From the NCBI GenBank assembly GCA_900546415.1, contig URCY01000009.1, positions 1 to 44,699 of the forward strand: a stretch of 44,699 bases of DNA. The letters run 5' to 3'. The DNA comes from an uncultured Eubacteriales bacterium. GTDB lineage: Bacteria; Bacillota; Clostridia; Oscillospirales; Oscillospiraceae. Positions 34,036 to 42,725 of this stretch are shown here, one piece after another. Both the position numbers and the translations under genes were made by a program. The number at the start of each line of letters is the position of its first letter. Within the stretch, counting starts at the first letter, position 1. The notes under the pieces were generated by a model that saw only the letters and a list, made by a program, of their open reading frames with translations, made no database searches and was not told where the DNA came from.

Positions 34036-34386
34036 TCACACCGTGACGGAATCCACGCAGACGTTCACCGCCTTGACGGTGACGCCGGTGTTGAGGTTGA
34101 CCACATATTTGACCTCGCCCATGATGGAGCGGCAGACTGTGGCGATGTTGACGCCGTTTTCCACGACGATGTGCAGCTCGATGGACACCGTGCCGTCGTC
34201 GTTATATGTGACCTTCACGCCCTTGCTCATGGACTCCGGGCGCAGGAGATGCACCAGACCGTCGGTCATGCTGCGCTGCGCCATACCCTTGACGCCGAAG
34301 CAGTTGGTGGCGGCCGCGCCGGTGATCGTGGTGAACACCGCGTCGCTGATGGTGATCTCACCGTGCTCAGTGGGGACTTTTATCAT
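34036..34386 (-). CDS. Asp23/Gls24 family protein (YloU)
   Basis: 116 residues of the Asp23/Gls24 envelope stress family (HGEITISDAVFTTITGAAATNC, VTYNDDGTVSIELHIVVENGV, VKYVVNLNTGVTVKAVNVCVD). The family is membrane-associated in staphylococci through partners and is induced by alkaline stress; here it is coupled to fakA. AAAGGAAG precedes the ATG. A strong promoter lies about 110 bases upstream. Confidence 0.92.
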   Translation of the reverse strand: MIKVPTEHGEITISDAVFTTITGAAATNCFGVKGMAQRSMTDGLVHLLRPESMSKGVKVTYNDDGTVSIELHIVVENGVNIATVCRSIMGEVKYVVNLNTGVTVKAVNVCVDSVTV

Positions 34387-34496
34387 AGCTGACTTCCTTT
34401 CTGCGGAATACCGCCATCCGTCCCGCCGGTGCAGGAACCTGCCCGCTTGCCGCGGCGGATGGCAGCAAAAACAATAAGCCCAATTTAATACGTTAT

Positions 34497-34525
34497 ATTA
34501 TATACTACTTCCCGCCGGAGTACAA
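34497..34525 (-). promoter_or_regulatory. sigma-A promoter of the asp23-fakA operon
   Basis: Minus strand TTGTAC (34525-34520), a 17-base spacer, TATAAT (34502-34497). Confidence 0.8.
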
Positions 34526-34576
34526 GAGAAATTTCCTGCGCCGCCTGCCGCCGCGAAAAAAGCGGTTCGAACGCGC

Positions 34577-34612
34577 AAAAAAGCGGAGAGCGGCACGGTG
34601 TGCCGCTCTCCG
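34577..34612 (-). terminator. intrinsic terminator of the HtrA gene
   Basis: CGGAGAGCGGCAC/GTGCCGCTCTCCG, a perfect 13-bp stem with a three-base loop, followed on the minus strand by CTTTTTT. Confidence 0.9.
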
Positions 34613-34636
34613 TAGCCCTTACCTTCACCGCGCCGC

Positions 34637-36016
34637 TCAACCGCGGTTACCGAAGAAGTAGTTGTAGAATTCCTGCCAGTTGTCGGGCATCTGGCCGCCG
34701 TAGCTGTTGCCGCCGTTGCCGTAGCCGTAGCTGTTGTCGCCGCTCTGGCTGCTGTCATCGGAGCCGGTGGTCTGGGGCTGGGTGTCAAACGTCAGCTCCA
34801 CTTCAATATACTGCCCGCCGCGGTACACCGTCAGCGTCACGGTATCACCGGCGCGATAACCCTTCATAGCCGCGGACAGATCCTGACGGGAGGTCAGGGT
34901 CTTGTCGCCCATCTTGGTGATGACATCGCCCAGACGCAGACCGGCCTTGTCACCGGCGCCGCCCTCCACCACGGAGTAGACGAACACGCCCTCCGTGACG
35001 TCGATATTGAACTGTGCCGCCATCTGCTCATTCATGGTGCCTGCGGTAATGGCCATGTAGGCCTTATCCGTCACAGCGCCGTTTTCCATGATGTCGGTGA
35101 TGATGCTGCGCACGTCACTGATGGGAATGGCGAAGCCCAGGCCCTCCACCGTGGTGCTGGAGTAAGTGGAGTACTTGGCGGACACGATGCCCACCACCTC
35201 GCCGTACAGGTTCACCAGCGGGCCGCCGGAGTTGCCGGGATTGATGGAGCAGTCCACCTGGATCATGTTGAAGGGGGTACCGTCCACGTTGATGGCGCGG
35301 TCACAGCTGGACACGATGCCCTGGCTCATGGAGAATGTCAGCTCGCCCAGAGGGTTGCCGATGGCCAGCACGGTGTCGCCCACGTTGACGTCGGCGCTCT
35401 CGCCCAGCGTCACAGGCTGCAGGCCGGTGGCCTCGATCTTCAGCACAGCCACATCGTAGTCGCTGTCGCCGCCGATGACGGTGGCATCATAGGTGTCGCC
35501 GTTGTACAGCGTCACCTCCACAGAGCTGGCGCCGCTGACAACATGGTAGTTGGTGACCACATAACCGTCCTCAGTGATGATAAAGCCGCTGCCGGAGGAG
35601 GCAGTCTGGGTCTGCTGGCCGAAGATGTTGGTGCTGGTGGCAGAGCAGTTGATGGACACGGCGCTGTTCACCACGGAGGCGTACACCTCGGCAGGCTCCA
35701 TCTTGGTCTGACCGTCCACGTTCTTCACCTGCACCGACACGGGCTGGCGCGAGCTCTGCTGGATAGCGGCCCTGGACGTACTGCTCCCGGCGATGGCCGC
35801 GCCGCCCCAGCCTGCCAGTCCGCCTGCCACGGCGCAGGCCAGGATCAGCGCCGTCACCTTCACGGCAGTGCGGTGGAAGAATCCCTGCTTCTTGGGAAAC
35901 TCCGGCGCAGGCGCCGGTGCGCGGTTGGGGCCCGGCGCGTAGTCGTCGTGGGGCAGTTGATCCCGATTGGTGTAGCGATACTGGTCGCTGCTTCTGAAGT
36001 CATCGTTGTAGTACAT
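34637..36016 (-). CDS. HtrA/DegP-like membrane-anchored serine protease
   Basis: 459 residues. A cytoplasmic N-terminus of about 50 residues (Asp/Tyr/Pro-rich) precedes one membrane helix (about 52-78). The trypsin-like domain has the triad His158 (TNYHVV), Asp188 (SDYDVAV) and Ser263 (NPGNSGGP). One PDZ domain (about 330-420) has GAGDKAGLRLGDVITKMG. The C-terminus is Gly/Ser/Asn-rich low complexity ending in NYFFGNRG. It degrades misfolded extracytoplasmic proteins. It is a single gene with its own promoter and terminator. Confidence 0.94.
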   Translation of the reverse strand: MYYNDDFRSSDQYRYTNRDQLPHDDYAPGPNRAPAPAPEFPKKQGFFHRTAVKVTALILACAVAGGLAGWGGAAIAGSSTSRAAIQQSSRQPVSVQVKNVDGQTKMEPAEVYASVVNSAVSINCSATSTNIFGQQTQTASSGSGFIITEDGYVVTNYHVVSGASSVEVTLYNGDTYDATVIGGDSDYDVAVLKIEATGLQPVTLGESADVNVGDTVLAIGNPLGELTFSMSQGIVSSCDRAINVDGTPFNMIQVDCSINPGNSGGPLVNLYGEVVGIVSAKYSTYSSTTVEGLGFAIPISDVRSIITDIMENGAVTDKAYMAITAGTMNEQMAAQFNIDVTEGVFVYSVVEGGAGDKAGLRLGDVITKMGDKTLTSRQDLSAAMKGYRAGDTVTLTVYRGGQYIEVELTFDTQPQTTGSDDSSQSGDNSYGYGNGGNSYGGQMPDNWQEFYNYFFGNRG

Positions 36017-36116
36017 AAAAAATACCTCCTCTTTCGGCGGACCATATGATTTTTGATGCTTGTGGCAGCGGGAAATTCGTGGTATGATACCGCCGCCGGG
36101 AAATTTCTTTTTCTAT

Positions 36117-36146
36117 CTTATAGGATAAGCACTTTCCTTAATTCAA
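36117..36146 (-). promoter_or_regulatory. probable promoter of the HtrA gene
   Basis: Minus strand TTGAAT (36146-36141), an 18-base spacer, TATAAG (36122-36117). It leaves a leader of about 95 bases, within which a TATCAT box could be an alternative -10. Confidence 0.5.
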
Positions 36147-36197
36147 GCTTTAAGTTTCCGCTGGAAATTTTAACTTTTTGAAAACGAGGTGAGACAT

Positions 36198-37784
36198 TTG
36201 CTGCGGATCGACCAACTGCGCCTGCTGCCGGACCAGCCGGAATCGGACCTGACGGCCAAATGCGCCCGTCTGCTGCGGACAGCCCCGTCGTCCCTGCGGG
36301 ACCTGACGGTGCTGCGCCGCGCCATCGATGCACGGGAGGGTCTGACCTTCGTCTACACCGTGGCCGTCTCCGCTCCGCAGGAGGCCGCCCTGCTCCGCCG
36401 CTGCCGCGATAAGCGCGTCACCGCCTACGTACCGGAGCATTACGTCCTCCCCGCCCCCGTGGCTCCGCCGGAGGTGCGCCCCATCGTGGTGGGCGCAGGC
36501 CCCGCGGGCCTGTTCGCCGCTCTGGTACTGGCCCGCTGCGGCGCCCGCCCCATCCTTCTGGAGCGCGGGCAGCCCGTGGAGCAGCGCAGCCGGGACGTGG
36601 CGCGCTTCTGGCACACCGGCCGGCTGGACACCGAGAGCAACGTCCAGTTCGGTGAGGGCGGCGCAGGCGCTTTCTCCGACGGCAAGCTGAACACCGGCAC
36701 CCGCGACCTCCGCCATCGCTACATCATGGAGCAGTTAGTGGCCTGCGGCGCACCGGAGACCATCCTCGCCGATGCCCTGCCCCATGTGGGCACCGACAAG
36801 CTCCATATCGCCCTGCAAGCCCTGCGCCAGCAGCTGCTGGACGCCGGTGCGGACATCCGCTTCGGTGCGCGGCTGGAGGGCTTCACCGCACAGGACGGGG
36901 ACTTGACTGCCATCACCTGCCGGCAAGGCGATTCCCTTTACACCATTCCCGCCCAGCGGCTGATCCTGGCTCTGGGCCACAGCGCGCGGGACACCTTTGA
37001 GACGCTGTATGAATCCGGCCTCGCCATGGAGCCCAAGCCCTTCGCCATGGGCGTCCGCATCGAGCACCACCAGTCGGCGGTAGACGCCGCCCGCTACCGG
37101 CAGCTGGCGGGCCATCCCGCTCTGCCGCCTGCCACCTATAAGCTGTCCTGCCACCTGCCCAACGGCCGCAGCGCCTTTTCCTTCTGCGTCTGCCCGGGCG
37201 GGCAGGTGGTGGCCGCCGCCTCGGAGGAACAGCGCGTCGTCACAAACGGTATGAGCGAGTACGCCCGTGACCGCGAGAACATCAACGGCGCCCTGCTGGT
37301 AAACGTCACACCCGCCGATTTCCCGGACGGGCATCCTCTTGCCGGCATCCGGCTTCAGCGGCAGCTGGAGGACGCCGCCTTCGCCTTGGGCGGCGGCGAT
37401 TACCGCGCCCCCTGCCAGCGGGTGGGCGACTTTCTGGCGGGCCGCCCCTCCACCGGTGCAGGTACCGTGCAGCCCAGCTACCTGCCCGGCGTCACCTACA
37501 CCGACCTGCGGCGCTGCCTGCCCGCCTTCATCAGCGAAACGCTGGCCCTGGCTCTGCCGGAGCTTGGCCGGAAGCTGCGGGGCTACGACGACACCGACGC
37601 CCTGCTTACCGGCATCGAGACCCGCTCCTCATCGCCGGTACGGCTGGTGCGGGATGACCGATACGAGTCCAATATTCGCGGCGTCTACCCCTGCGGCGAG
37701 GGGGCCGGCTATGCCGGCGGCATCCTCTCCGCCGCTGCTGACGGTATGCGCTGCGCTGAAAAATTACTGGAGGTATACCGATGA
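36198..37784 (+). CDS. FAD-dependent oxidoreductase (COG2509 type)
   Basis: 528 residues from a TTG start at 36198, chosen because GAGGTGA lies five bases upstream; an in-frame GTG at 36189 is inside that RBS. After an N-terminal domain of about 90 residues comes a dinucleotide-binding motif PIVVGAGPAGLFAALVLARCG and a glycine-rich VQFGEGGAGAFSDGKL. The C-terminal flavin motif is GVYPCGEGAGYAGGI. This is the COG2509 group of uncharacterised FAD-dependent dehydrogenases. It overlaps the next gene by four bases, so the two are cotranslated. Confidence 0.88.
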   Translation: MLRIDQLRLLPDQPESDLTAKCARLLRTAPSSLRDLTVLRRAIDAREGLTFVYTVAVSAPQEAALLRRCRDKRVTAYVPEHYVLPAPVAPPEVRPIVVGAGPAGLFAALVLARCGARPILLERGQPVEQRSRDVARFWHTGRLDTESNVQFGEGGAGAFSDGKLNTGTRDLRHRYIMEQLVACGAPETILADALPHVGTDKLHIALQALRQQLLDAGADIRFGARLEGFTAQDGDLTAITCRQGDSLYTIPAQRLILALGHSARDTFETLYESGLAMEPKPFAMGVRIEHHQSAVDAARYRQLAGHPALPPATYKLSCHLPNGRSAFSFCVCPGGQVVAAASEEQRVVTNGMSEYARDRENINGALLVNVTPADFPDGHPLAGIRLQRQLEDAAFALGGGDYRAPCQRVGDFLAGRPSTGAGTVQPSYLPGVTYTDLRRCLPAFISETLALALPELGRKLRGYDDTDALLTGIETRSSSPVRLVRDDRYESNIRGVYPCGEGAGYAGGILSAAADGMRCAEKLLEVYR

Positions 37785-38746
37785 AAAAGCTTGCTGTACT
37801 CGGAGATTTTCTGGAGCCGCATCACCATGCGCAGATCGACAGCACCGCGGCACGCTGCGGCTTTGCCGTGGACTATTATCCCGACGGCCACGTGCCTGCG
37901 GAGCTGGCCGGACAGTACGAGGTGCTGTATGGCATGCCGGATCGCGCCGCCCTCAGGACCTTCACCAGCCTGAAGTGGTTCTGCGGCAGCTTCGCCGGTG
38001 TGGATGCCTATCTGGATGACGCCCTCTACCCTTCCCCCGACGTGATCCTGACCAACTCCTCCGGTGCCTACGGCGTCACCATCGCCGAACACCTCATCAT
38101 GGTCACACTGATGCTGCTGCGCCACGCTTCCGCCTACGTGCTGGAGGCCGCCGCCCACCGCTGGGGCCCCGTCCTGCCCATGCGTTCCATCATGGGCAGC
38201 ACCATCACCGTGGTGGGCACCGGCGACATCGGCACCGAGTTTGCCCGCCGCGCCAAGGCCATGGGCGCCAAGTCCATCCGCGGCGTCCGCCGCACCATGA
38301 AGCCCGCCGACCCCGCCTTTGACAGCGTCCATACCCACGACCAGCTGGAGTCCCTCCTGCCGGACACCGATCTGCTGGTGCTGGCCCTGCCCTCCACACC
38401 GGACACCATCGGCTTCCTGTCCCGCCGGCGCATCGCCCTGCTGCCCAAGACCGCCTTCGTCATCAATGTGGGCCGCGGCAGCGCCATCGACCAGCCCGCG
38501 CTGGTGGACGCCCTGAACGCCGGGCAGTTGGCCGGCGCGGCACTGGACGTGTTCGTGCAGGAGCCCATCCCCGACGGCGACCCCATCTGGGACGCCAAGA
38601 ACCTCCTGCTGACGCCTCACGTCTCCGGCCAGCTGAGCCTGGGCTATACGCGGGATAAGAATGTGGCCCTGTTCTGCGAGGATCTGGAGAATTACGCCGC
38701 CGGCCGTCCTCTGGCCCGCTATGTCGACCGCAAGATCGGCTATTGA
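37781..38746 (+). CDS. D-isomer-specific 2-hydroxyacid dehydrogenase
   Basis: 321 residues. The NAD-binding motif is VVGTGDIGTEFARRAKAMG, and the catalytic triad is visible as Arg in NVGRGSAID, Glu in VFVQEPIP and His in LTPHVSG. The N-terminal substrate domain is shorter than in SerA and there is no ACT domain, so it is a glyoxylate/hydroxypyruvate reductase-like member rather than phosphoglycerate dehydrogenase. It is coupled to the FAD oxidoreductase by a four-base overlap. A strong terminator follows. Confidence 0.92.
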   Translation: MKKLAVLGDFLEPHHHAQIDSTAARCGFAVDYYPDGHVPAELAGQYEVLYGMPDRAALRTFTSLKWFCGSFAGVDAYLDDALYPSPDVILTNSSGAYGVTIAEHLIMVTLMLLRHASAYVLEAAAHRWGPVLPMRSIMGSTITVVGTGDIGTEFARRAKAMGAKSIRGVRRTMKPADPAFDSVHTHDQLESLLPDTDLLVLALPSTPDTIGFLSRRRIALLPKTAFVINVGRGSAIDQPALVDALNAGQLAGAALDVFVQEPIPDGDPIWDAKNLLLTPHVSGQLSLGYTRDKNVALFCEDLENYAAGRPLARYVDRKIGY

Positions 38747-38760
38747 CGTACATACGATAG

Positions 38761-38800
38761 AAAGAGCCACCCGCAGTCTTACGACTGCGGGTGGCTCTTT
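38761..38800. terminator. bidirectional terminator, 18-bp perfect stem
   Basis: AAAGAGCCACCCGCAGTC pairs perfectly with GACTGCGGGTGGCTCTTT around TTAC. It serves the converging dehydrogenase and YitT genes. Confidence 0.93.
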
Positions 38801-38806
38801 GCTCTC

Positions 38807-39673
38807 TCACAACCCATTGGGAGTGTTGACGCCGAAGCCCTCGCCCAGGATCTCGTAGGCGTCGCACACGATGATAAAGGCGTCGGGGTCCGCCTGCTTG
38901 ACGATGGACTTGATGGCCACGATCTGAGCGCGGCTGAAGGCGCACAGGATCACGTTCTTTGCCTTGCCGCTGTATCCGCCCCGCCCCTCCAGCAGCGTCA
39001 CGCCGCGGTCCAGCTCCAGCAGCTTGGCGGTGATCTCCTCATACCGTTCGGAAACGATGTAGGCCATTTTGGCACCGTTGCCGCCGTAGACCACGCGGTC
39101 CATCACCTTGGAGATGATGAACAGTGCCACCATGGCGTACAACGCCTGGGTCAGGTCGCGGAACACCGCGGCGTAGGACACCACCACGATGGTATCGATG
39201 GCCAGACACAGCGTACCGATGGACAGTCCCGGCAGCTTCAGCTTCAGAAGCCGCGCCGCCAGCTCCGTGCCGCCGGTGGTAGCGCTGTACCGCAGCATCA
39301 GACCGCAGCCCAGGCCCACGATGACGCCGCCGTAGACCGCCGCCAGCATGGGCTCCATGGGCCGAAATGTATACACACCGGCCAGCAGATCGATCATGCC
39401 GGAGCTCACCAGCGTGGCGTACAGCGTGGCGTACAGCCAGTGCCGCCCCACCTTGGTCCAGCTCAGGAGAAACAGCGGCAGGTTCAGCACGATAATGGCC
39501 ACGCCGATGGGGATCTGAGGAATGAAGAAATTAATGATCTGCGCCACACCGGTGAAGCCGCCCACGCTGAGGTGGTTGGGGTCGAAGCACCAGTTGAAGC
39601 CCACGGCGTACAGCGCGCAGGCCAGCGTGATCATGGCGTACTGCGCAGCGATGCTCTTGATCTTTCCGGTCAT
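38807..39673 (-). CDS. YitT family membrane protein
   Basis: 288 residues from ATG 39673 (AAAGGA eight bases upstream; an upstream in-frame ATG has no RBS). Five to six membrane segments span about residues 5-190, including VGFNWCFDPNHLSVGGFTG and the glycine-rich YGGVIVGLGCGLMLRYSATTGGTE. The C-terminal about 85 residues are the cytoplasmic DUF2179 domain (MAYIVSERYEEITAKLL, GYSGKAKNVILCAFS). The family is common in Firmicutes; its transported substrate is not settled. Confidence 0.92.
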   Translation of the reverse strand: MTGKIKSIAAQYAMITLACALYAVGFNWCFDPNHLSVGGFTGVAQIINFFIPQIPIGVAIIVLNLPLFLLSWTKVGRHWLYATLYATLVSSGMIDLLAGVYTFRPMEPMLAAVYGGVIVGLGCGLMLRYSATTGGTELAARLLKLKLPGLSIGTLCLAIDTIVVVSYAAVFRDLTQALYAMVALFIISKVMDRVVYGGNGAKMAYIVSERYEEITAKLLELDRGVTLLEGRGGYSGKAKNVILCAFSRAQIVAIKSIVKQADPDAFIIVCDAYEILGEGFGVNTPNGL

Positions 39674-39777
39674 AAACAGCGTCCTTTCTTTCCTCTCATG
39701 AAAATGCATATACAGTATACTATGCAGAACGCTGTTTGTCTACTGCCGTTTATTCCACCACCGGCGGGGAAAAAACG

Positions 39778-39812
39778 AAAAGCGCATCCGCTTCCGCGGA
39801 TGCGCTTTTGCT
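39778..39812. terminator. terminator of the MATE gene
   Basis: AAAAGCGCATCCGC/GCGGATGCGCTTTT, a 14-bp stem with a four-base loop. It lies just downstream of the MATE stop on the minus strand, and the T-run is formed by the stem itself. Confidence 0.82.
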
Positions 39813-39816
39813 GCGC

Positions 39817-41220
39817 TCACTTATGATGTCCCAGATGGAAGTGGTGATGGTGCTTGTGACCCTCCCCCTCCGGCTGGGGATCGAATCCGTCCTGCCAGTT
39901 GGAAAGCAGGAAGTAGAGCAGGTAGATCACCGAGCTGATGGCCCATGTGATGGGATAGGCCCAGTAGACGTAGACGATCTCGTGCCGCCACTGCATCATC
40001 ACGGTGATGTAGAGAATGCGGAACACGCACCACACGCCCAGCATGATGGACATGGGCACAAAGGCCTTGCCCGCGCCGCGGCACACGCTGGCGATGGCGT
40101 GGGAGAATGCCAGCAGGCAGTAGAACAGGCAGATGATCCGTGTCTCCAGCACGCCCAGCTCAATGACCTCCGGCGTACGGGAGAACAGCCGCACCAGCCA
40201 CGGCGCCGCCAGATAGGTGGCGATACCGATGAGCTCGGCGATGATAGCCGCCGCCGCGATGCCGAAGATGGCGCCCTTTCTGGCACGGGGCTTCATACCC
40301 GCGCCCAGATTCTGGCCCACATAGGTGGTGATAGCCATGGTGAAGCTGGTGACGGGCAGGAACGCGAAGCCCTCGATCTTGGAATACGCGCCGTAGGCCG
40401 CCGTGGCCATCTTGCCGAAGGAGTTGATGTTGGTCTGCACCACCACGTTGGCAAGGCCGATCACGGAGTTCTGGATACCGGCGGGCAGGCCGTAGCGCAA
40501 GATCTCCCGCAGCAGCGGGCCGTCCAACCGCAGGGCCGACAGCTTCAGCTGATAGATGGTGCCCTTCTTGGCCAGATGGATGACGCACAGCACGGCGCTG
40601 AGCGCCTGGGAGATGATGGTGGCCAGCGCCGCGGACCACACGCCCCACCGCAGCACCGCCACGAACAGCAGGTCCAGGATCACATTGGTCACGGACGAGA
40701 CGATCAGGAAGTACAGGGGCCGCTTGCTGTCGCCCAGAGCGTTCATGATGCCGGTAAAGGTGTTGTACATCACACCCGCGCCCACACCGGCGAAGTAGCA
40801 CCGGAAGTAGCCGATGGCATCGGGCAGCACCTCGGGATCCGTGTCCATCCACAGCAGCAGCGTAGGGGTGAACAGTACGCCGATGACGGTGAGAATCAGG
40901 CTGCTGATGAGGCCCAGCAGCACGGCGGTGTGGACGGTTCGGGACACCTTGTCATAGTCCCCTGCGCCGAAATAGCGGGCGATGGCCACGCCCACGCCGC
41001 TGGCGGCGCCGGCGAAGAAGCTGATAAGCAGGAAGATCAGGGGGCCGGAGGCACTGACGGCGGCCAGCGCGTTGTCGCCCAGGAAGTTGCTGACGATCAG
41101 AGAGTCGGCGGTGTTGTACAGCTGCTGAAACAGCTGGCTCAGGAAAACGGGAATGGCGAATCCGGCGATGAGCCGCCAGGGCACGCCGTGGGTCATGTCT
41201 TTGGTGGTGGCAGAGGCCAA
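39817..41220 (-). CDS. MATE family efflux transporter with a His-rich C-terminus
   Basis: 467 residues, about 12 membrane segments. MATE hallmarks are present in both halves: IPVFLSQLFQQLYNTADSLI and FGKMATAAYGAYSKIEGFA. The likely start is TTG 41220 with AAAGGAG ten bases upstream; the next in-frame ATG (41196) has no RBS. MATE pumps export drugs or metabolites using Na+ or H+. The last 14 residues, GHKHHHHFHLGHHK, are unusually histidine-rich and may bind divalent metal in the cytoplasm. Confidence 0.93.
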   Translation of the reverse strand: MASATTKDMTHGVPWRLIAGFAIPVFLSQLFQQLYNTADSLIVSNFLGDNALAAVSASGPLIFLLISFFAGAASGVGVAIARYFGAGDYDKVSRTVHTAVLLGLISSLILTVIGVLFTPTLLLWMDTDPEVLPDAIGYFRCYFAGVGAGVMYNTFTGIMNALGDSKRPLYFLIVSSVTNVILDLLFVAVLRWGVWSAALATIISQALSAVLCVIHLAKKGTIYQLKLSALRLDGPLLREILRYGLPAGIQNSVIGLANVVVQTNINSFGKMATAAYGAYSKIEGFAFLPVTSFTMAITTYVGQNLGAGMKPRARKGAIFGIAAAAIIAELIGIATYLAAPWLVRLFSRTPEVIELGVLETRIICLFYCLLAFSHAIASVCRGAGKAFVPMSIMLGVWCVFRILYITVMMQWRHEIVYVYWAYPITWAISSVIYLLYFLLSNWQDGFDPQPEGEGHKHHHHFHLGHHK

Positions 41221-41368
41221 GAGGGCTGCACTCCTTTCAAGATGAGGTGACAGCGGCGTTCAGAGCCGATAAATGGCCCCGACTGCCGGGGAGCGGTCGG
41301 GGTCTGGGTCGTTTGGAGATGCCGTCAGTTGGCAGGGGCAACCATGTCAACTGATGGTAAATATGCCT

Positions 41369-41398
41369 GATGCCATGCGGCTTTCACCGCATGGCATC
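41369..41398. repeat. 12-bp perfect hairpin downstream of tRNA-Ser
   Basis: GATGCCATGCGG/CCGCATGGCATC with a six-base loop. It is 13 bases beyond the tRNA 3' end and may help end its transcript, though no clear U-tract follows. The rest of 41221-41411 holds a GC-rich dyad and no gene. Confidence 0.6.
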
Positions 41399-41411
41399 GT
41401 TCAGGCTTTTC

Positions 41412-41503
41412 TGGCGCAGTGGGAGGGATTCGAACCCTCGTGCCGCTTTTGACGACAACACGATTTCCAGTCGTGCTCGTTATGACCTCTTCGATACCAC
41501 TGC
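41412..41503 (-). tRNA. tRNA-Ser (GGA)
   Basis: 92 bases including an encoded CCA. Acceptor stem GCAGTGG/CCACTGC, D-stem TCG/CGA, anticodon stem CACGA/TCGTG around CTGGAAA (anticodon GGA), a long variable arm with stem TGTCG/CGGCA, and T-arm GAGGG-TTCGAAT-CCCTC. The long variable arm is the class II feature expected of tRNA-Ser. Confidence 0.95.
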
Positions 41504-41536
41504 AAATATTCAGTTCTGTGACGAACAGCATTATTT

Positions 41537-41564
41537 ATTATAGCAAAAAAACTGTCCTTGTCAA
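41537..41564 (-). promoter_or_regulatory. sigma-A promoter of tRNA-Ser
   Basis: Minus strand TTGACA (41564-41559), a 16-base spacer, TATAAT (41542-41537). Both hexamers are perfect consensus. Confidence 0.88.
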
Positions 41565-41648
41565 GAAGTAATTCCTGCAAAACTCCGTTTTTTCGCACAG
41601 GTAGGCGGCGGAAGGACCAAGAGCCCCTCCACCGCCTGCCGTAATACC

Positions 41649-41825
41649 TCAGTGCAGCATGGATGTGACAGTCACCAGTGCCGAGTCCAGTGTATTCCCC
41701 ACCCGCTGCATGGCCTTGCCCACAGCGGTTTTTCTGGACTTCGGGTAGGGGTGCGCCGCCATATCCACCGCCGCGCCGGCTACCATGCCGACGCAGACGC
41801 CCCGCAGAAATGCGGTCATGTTCAT
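41649..41825 (-). CDS. small hypothetical protein (58 aa)
   Basis: 58 residues from ATG 41825, preceded by AAGGAGTGAGG. A glycine/alanine-rich hydrophobic segment (FLRGVCVGMVAGAAVDMAA, about 5-24) is followed by a basic stretch HPYPKSRKTAVGKAM and an amphipathic C-terminus. It resembles the small YtxH-like/phasin-like membrane-edge proteins of Firmicutes only in general design. It is divergent from the PyrF-like operon and stands alone. Function is unknown; the clear RBS makes it likely real. Confidence 0.62.
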   Translation of the reverse strand: MNMTAFLRGVCVGMVAGAAVDMAAHPYPKSRKTAVGKAMQRVGNTLDSALVTVTSMLH

Positions 41826-41894
41826 TTTTACCTCACTCCTTTTCCGTACAGCATCAGTATCTCCCGCCGCCGCGAAAAAAACACGCGGTGTTTC

Positions 41895-41924
41895 TTGCCA
41901 AATCGCCCCAAAGCGCGGTATAAT
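41895..41924 (+). promoter_or_regulatory. sigma-A promoter of the PyrF-like operon
   Basis: TTGCCA (41895-41900), an 18-base spacer, TATAAT (41919-41924), 42 bases ahead of the first ATG. Confidence 0.75.
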
Positions 41925-41966
41925 GATATTTAATGTATTTTTATTGCGGAAAAGGAGGACCCCTGT

Positions 41967-42725
41967 ATGTCCGTTACCGATTTGCAGCAGCGCATCCGGC
42001 AGAAAAAGACGCCCCTGGCCCTGGGCCTGCGTCCGGAGCCGGAGAAGCTCAGTCCCAAAATTCTGAAAAACTTCACCGATATGTTCGGCCCGGGCAGCAT
42101 GGCGGAGGCGGAAGCCCTGCGCTATCACGGCACCACCCTGCTGGACGCGGCGGCGGAGACGCTTCCCGCCGTGATGCTCCACGGCGCCAGCTACCTGCGC
42201 TGCGGCATGATGGGCGCGGACGTGCTGTCCAACCTCATCAGCGCCGCCCACGCCAAGGGCCTGTACGTCATTCTGGGTATGGGTGCGGAGGAACCCGCCC
42301 TGTGGCAGGGCTACGGCGCCGACGCCATCACCGTGGATCCCTACATGGGCAGCGACTGCTGCGATGCCGGCGAGCAGGCGGTGTTCGCCCTGGTGCGTAC
42401 CTGCAACAAGAGCGGCGGTGAGGTGCAGCGTCTCATGGCCGGCGACCGTCCGCTGTACCTGGCGGTGGCGGATCAGATGGCCCGCCACGGTGCGTCGCTG
42501 GTGGTGGGCACCGGCTACCGGCTGGACATCCGCGATGTCCGGCGGCAGTGCCCCAAGTCCTTCCTGCTGCTGCCGGAGTGCGACGGCGAGAATGCCGTCC
42601 CCGCCTTCGATGAGTACGGCCACGGCGCCATGCTGGTGGACTTCGATCTGCAATACGCGGAGGAACCGGCGCAGGCCGTGCCTGCCGCCGCGCAGCTGCT
42701 GAAGCAGTGGGTGACGGTGGTATGA
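41967..42725 (+). CDS. orotidine 5'-phosphate decarboxylase-like protein, catalytic signatures absent
   Basis: 252 residues. The overall order matches type 2 PyrF: N-terminal LALGLRPEPEKL where PyrF has a GLDP-type motif, then a barrel strand, and the well-kept GADAITVDPYMGSD (117-130). But the first aspartate is an arginine (GLRP, 20-23), and the catalytic DAKRGDI-type segment is replaced by YVILGMGAEEPALWQ (100-114). The phosphate-binding PGYGAQGG-type end is replaced by LLPECDGENA. Real pyrimidine synthesis is therefore unlikely. GGAGG lies upstream; the gene overlaps the phosphatase-GNAT gene by four bases. It may be a binding or regulatory barrel. Confidence 0.75.
   Translation: MSVTDLQQRIRQKKTPLALGLRPEPEKLSPKILKNFTDMFGPGSMAEAEALRYHGTTLLDAAAETLPAVMLHGASYLRCGMMGADVLSNLISAAHAKGLYVILGMGAEEPALWQGYGADAITVDPYMGSDCCDAGEQAVFALVRTCNKSGGEVQRLMAGDRPLYLAVADQMARHGASLVVGTGYRLDIRDVRRQCPKSFLLLPECDGENAVPAFDEYGHGAMLVDFDLQYAEEPAQAVPAAAQLLKQWVTVV

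Noticed and set aside
39736..41250. 504-codon plus-strand frame opposite the MATE gene
   Set aside because: Antisense shadow with no RBS; the MATE family is clear on the other strand.
41325..41531. Open frame covering tRNA-Ser
   Set aside because: It translates the tRNA itself.
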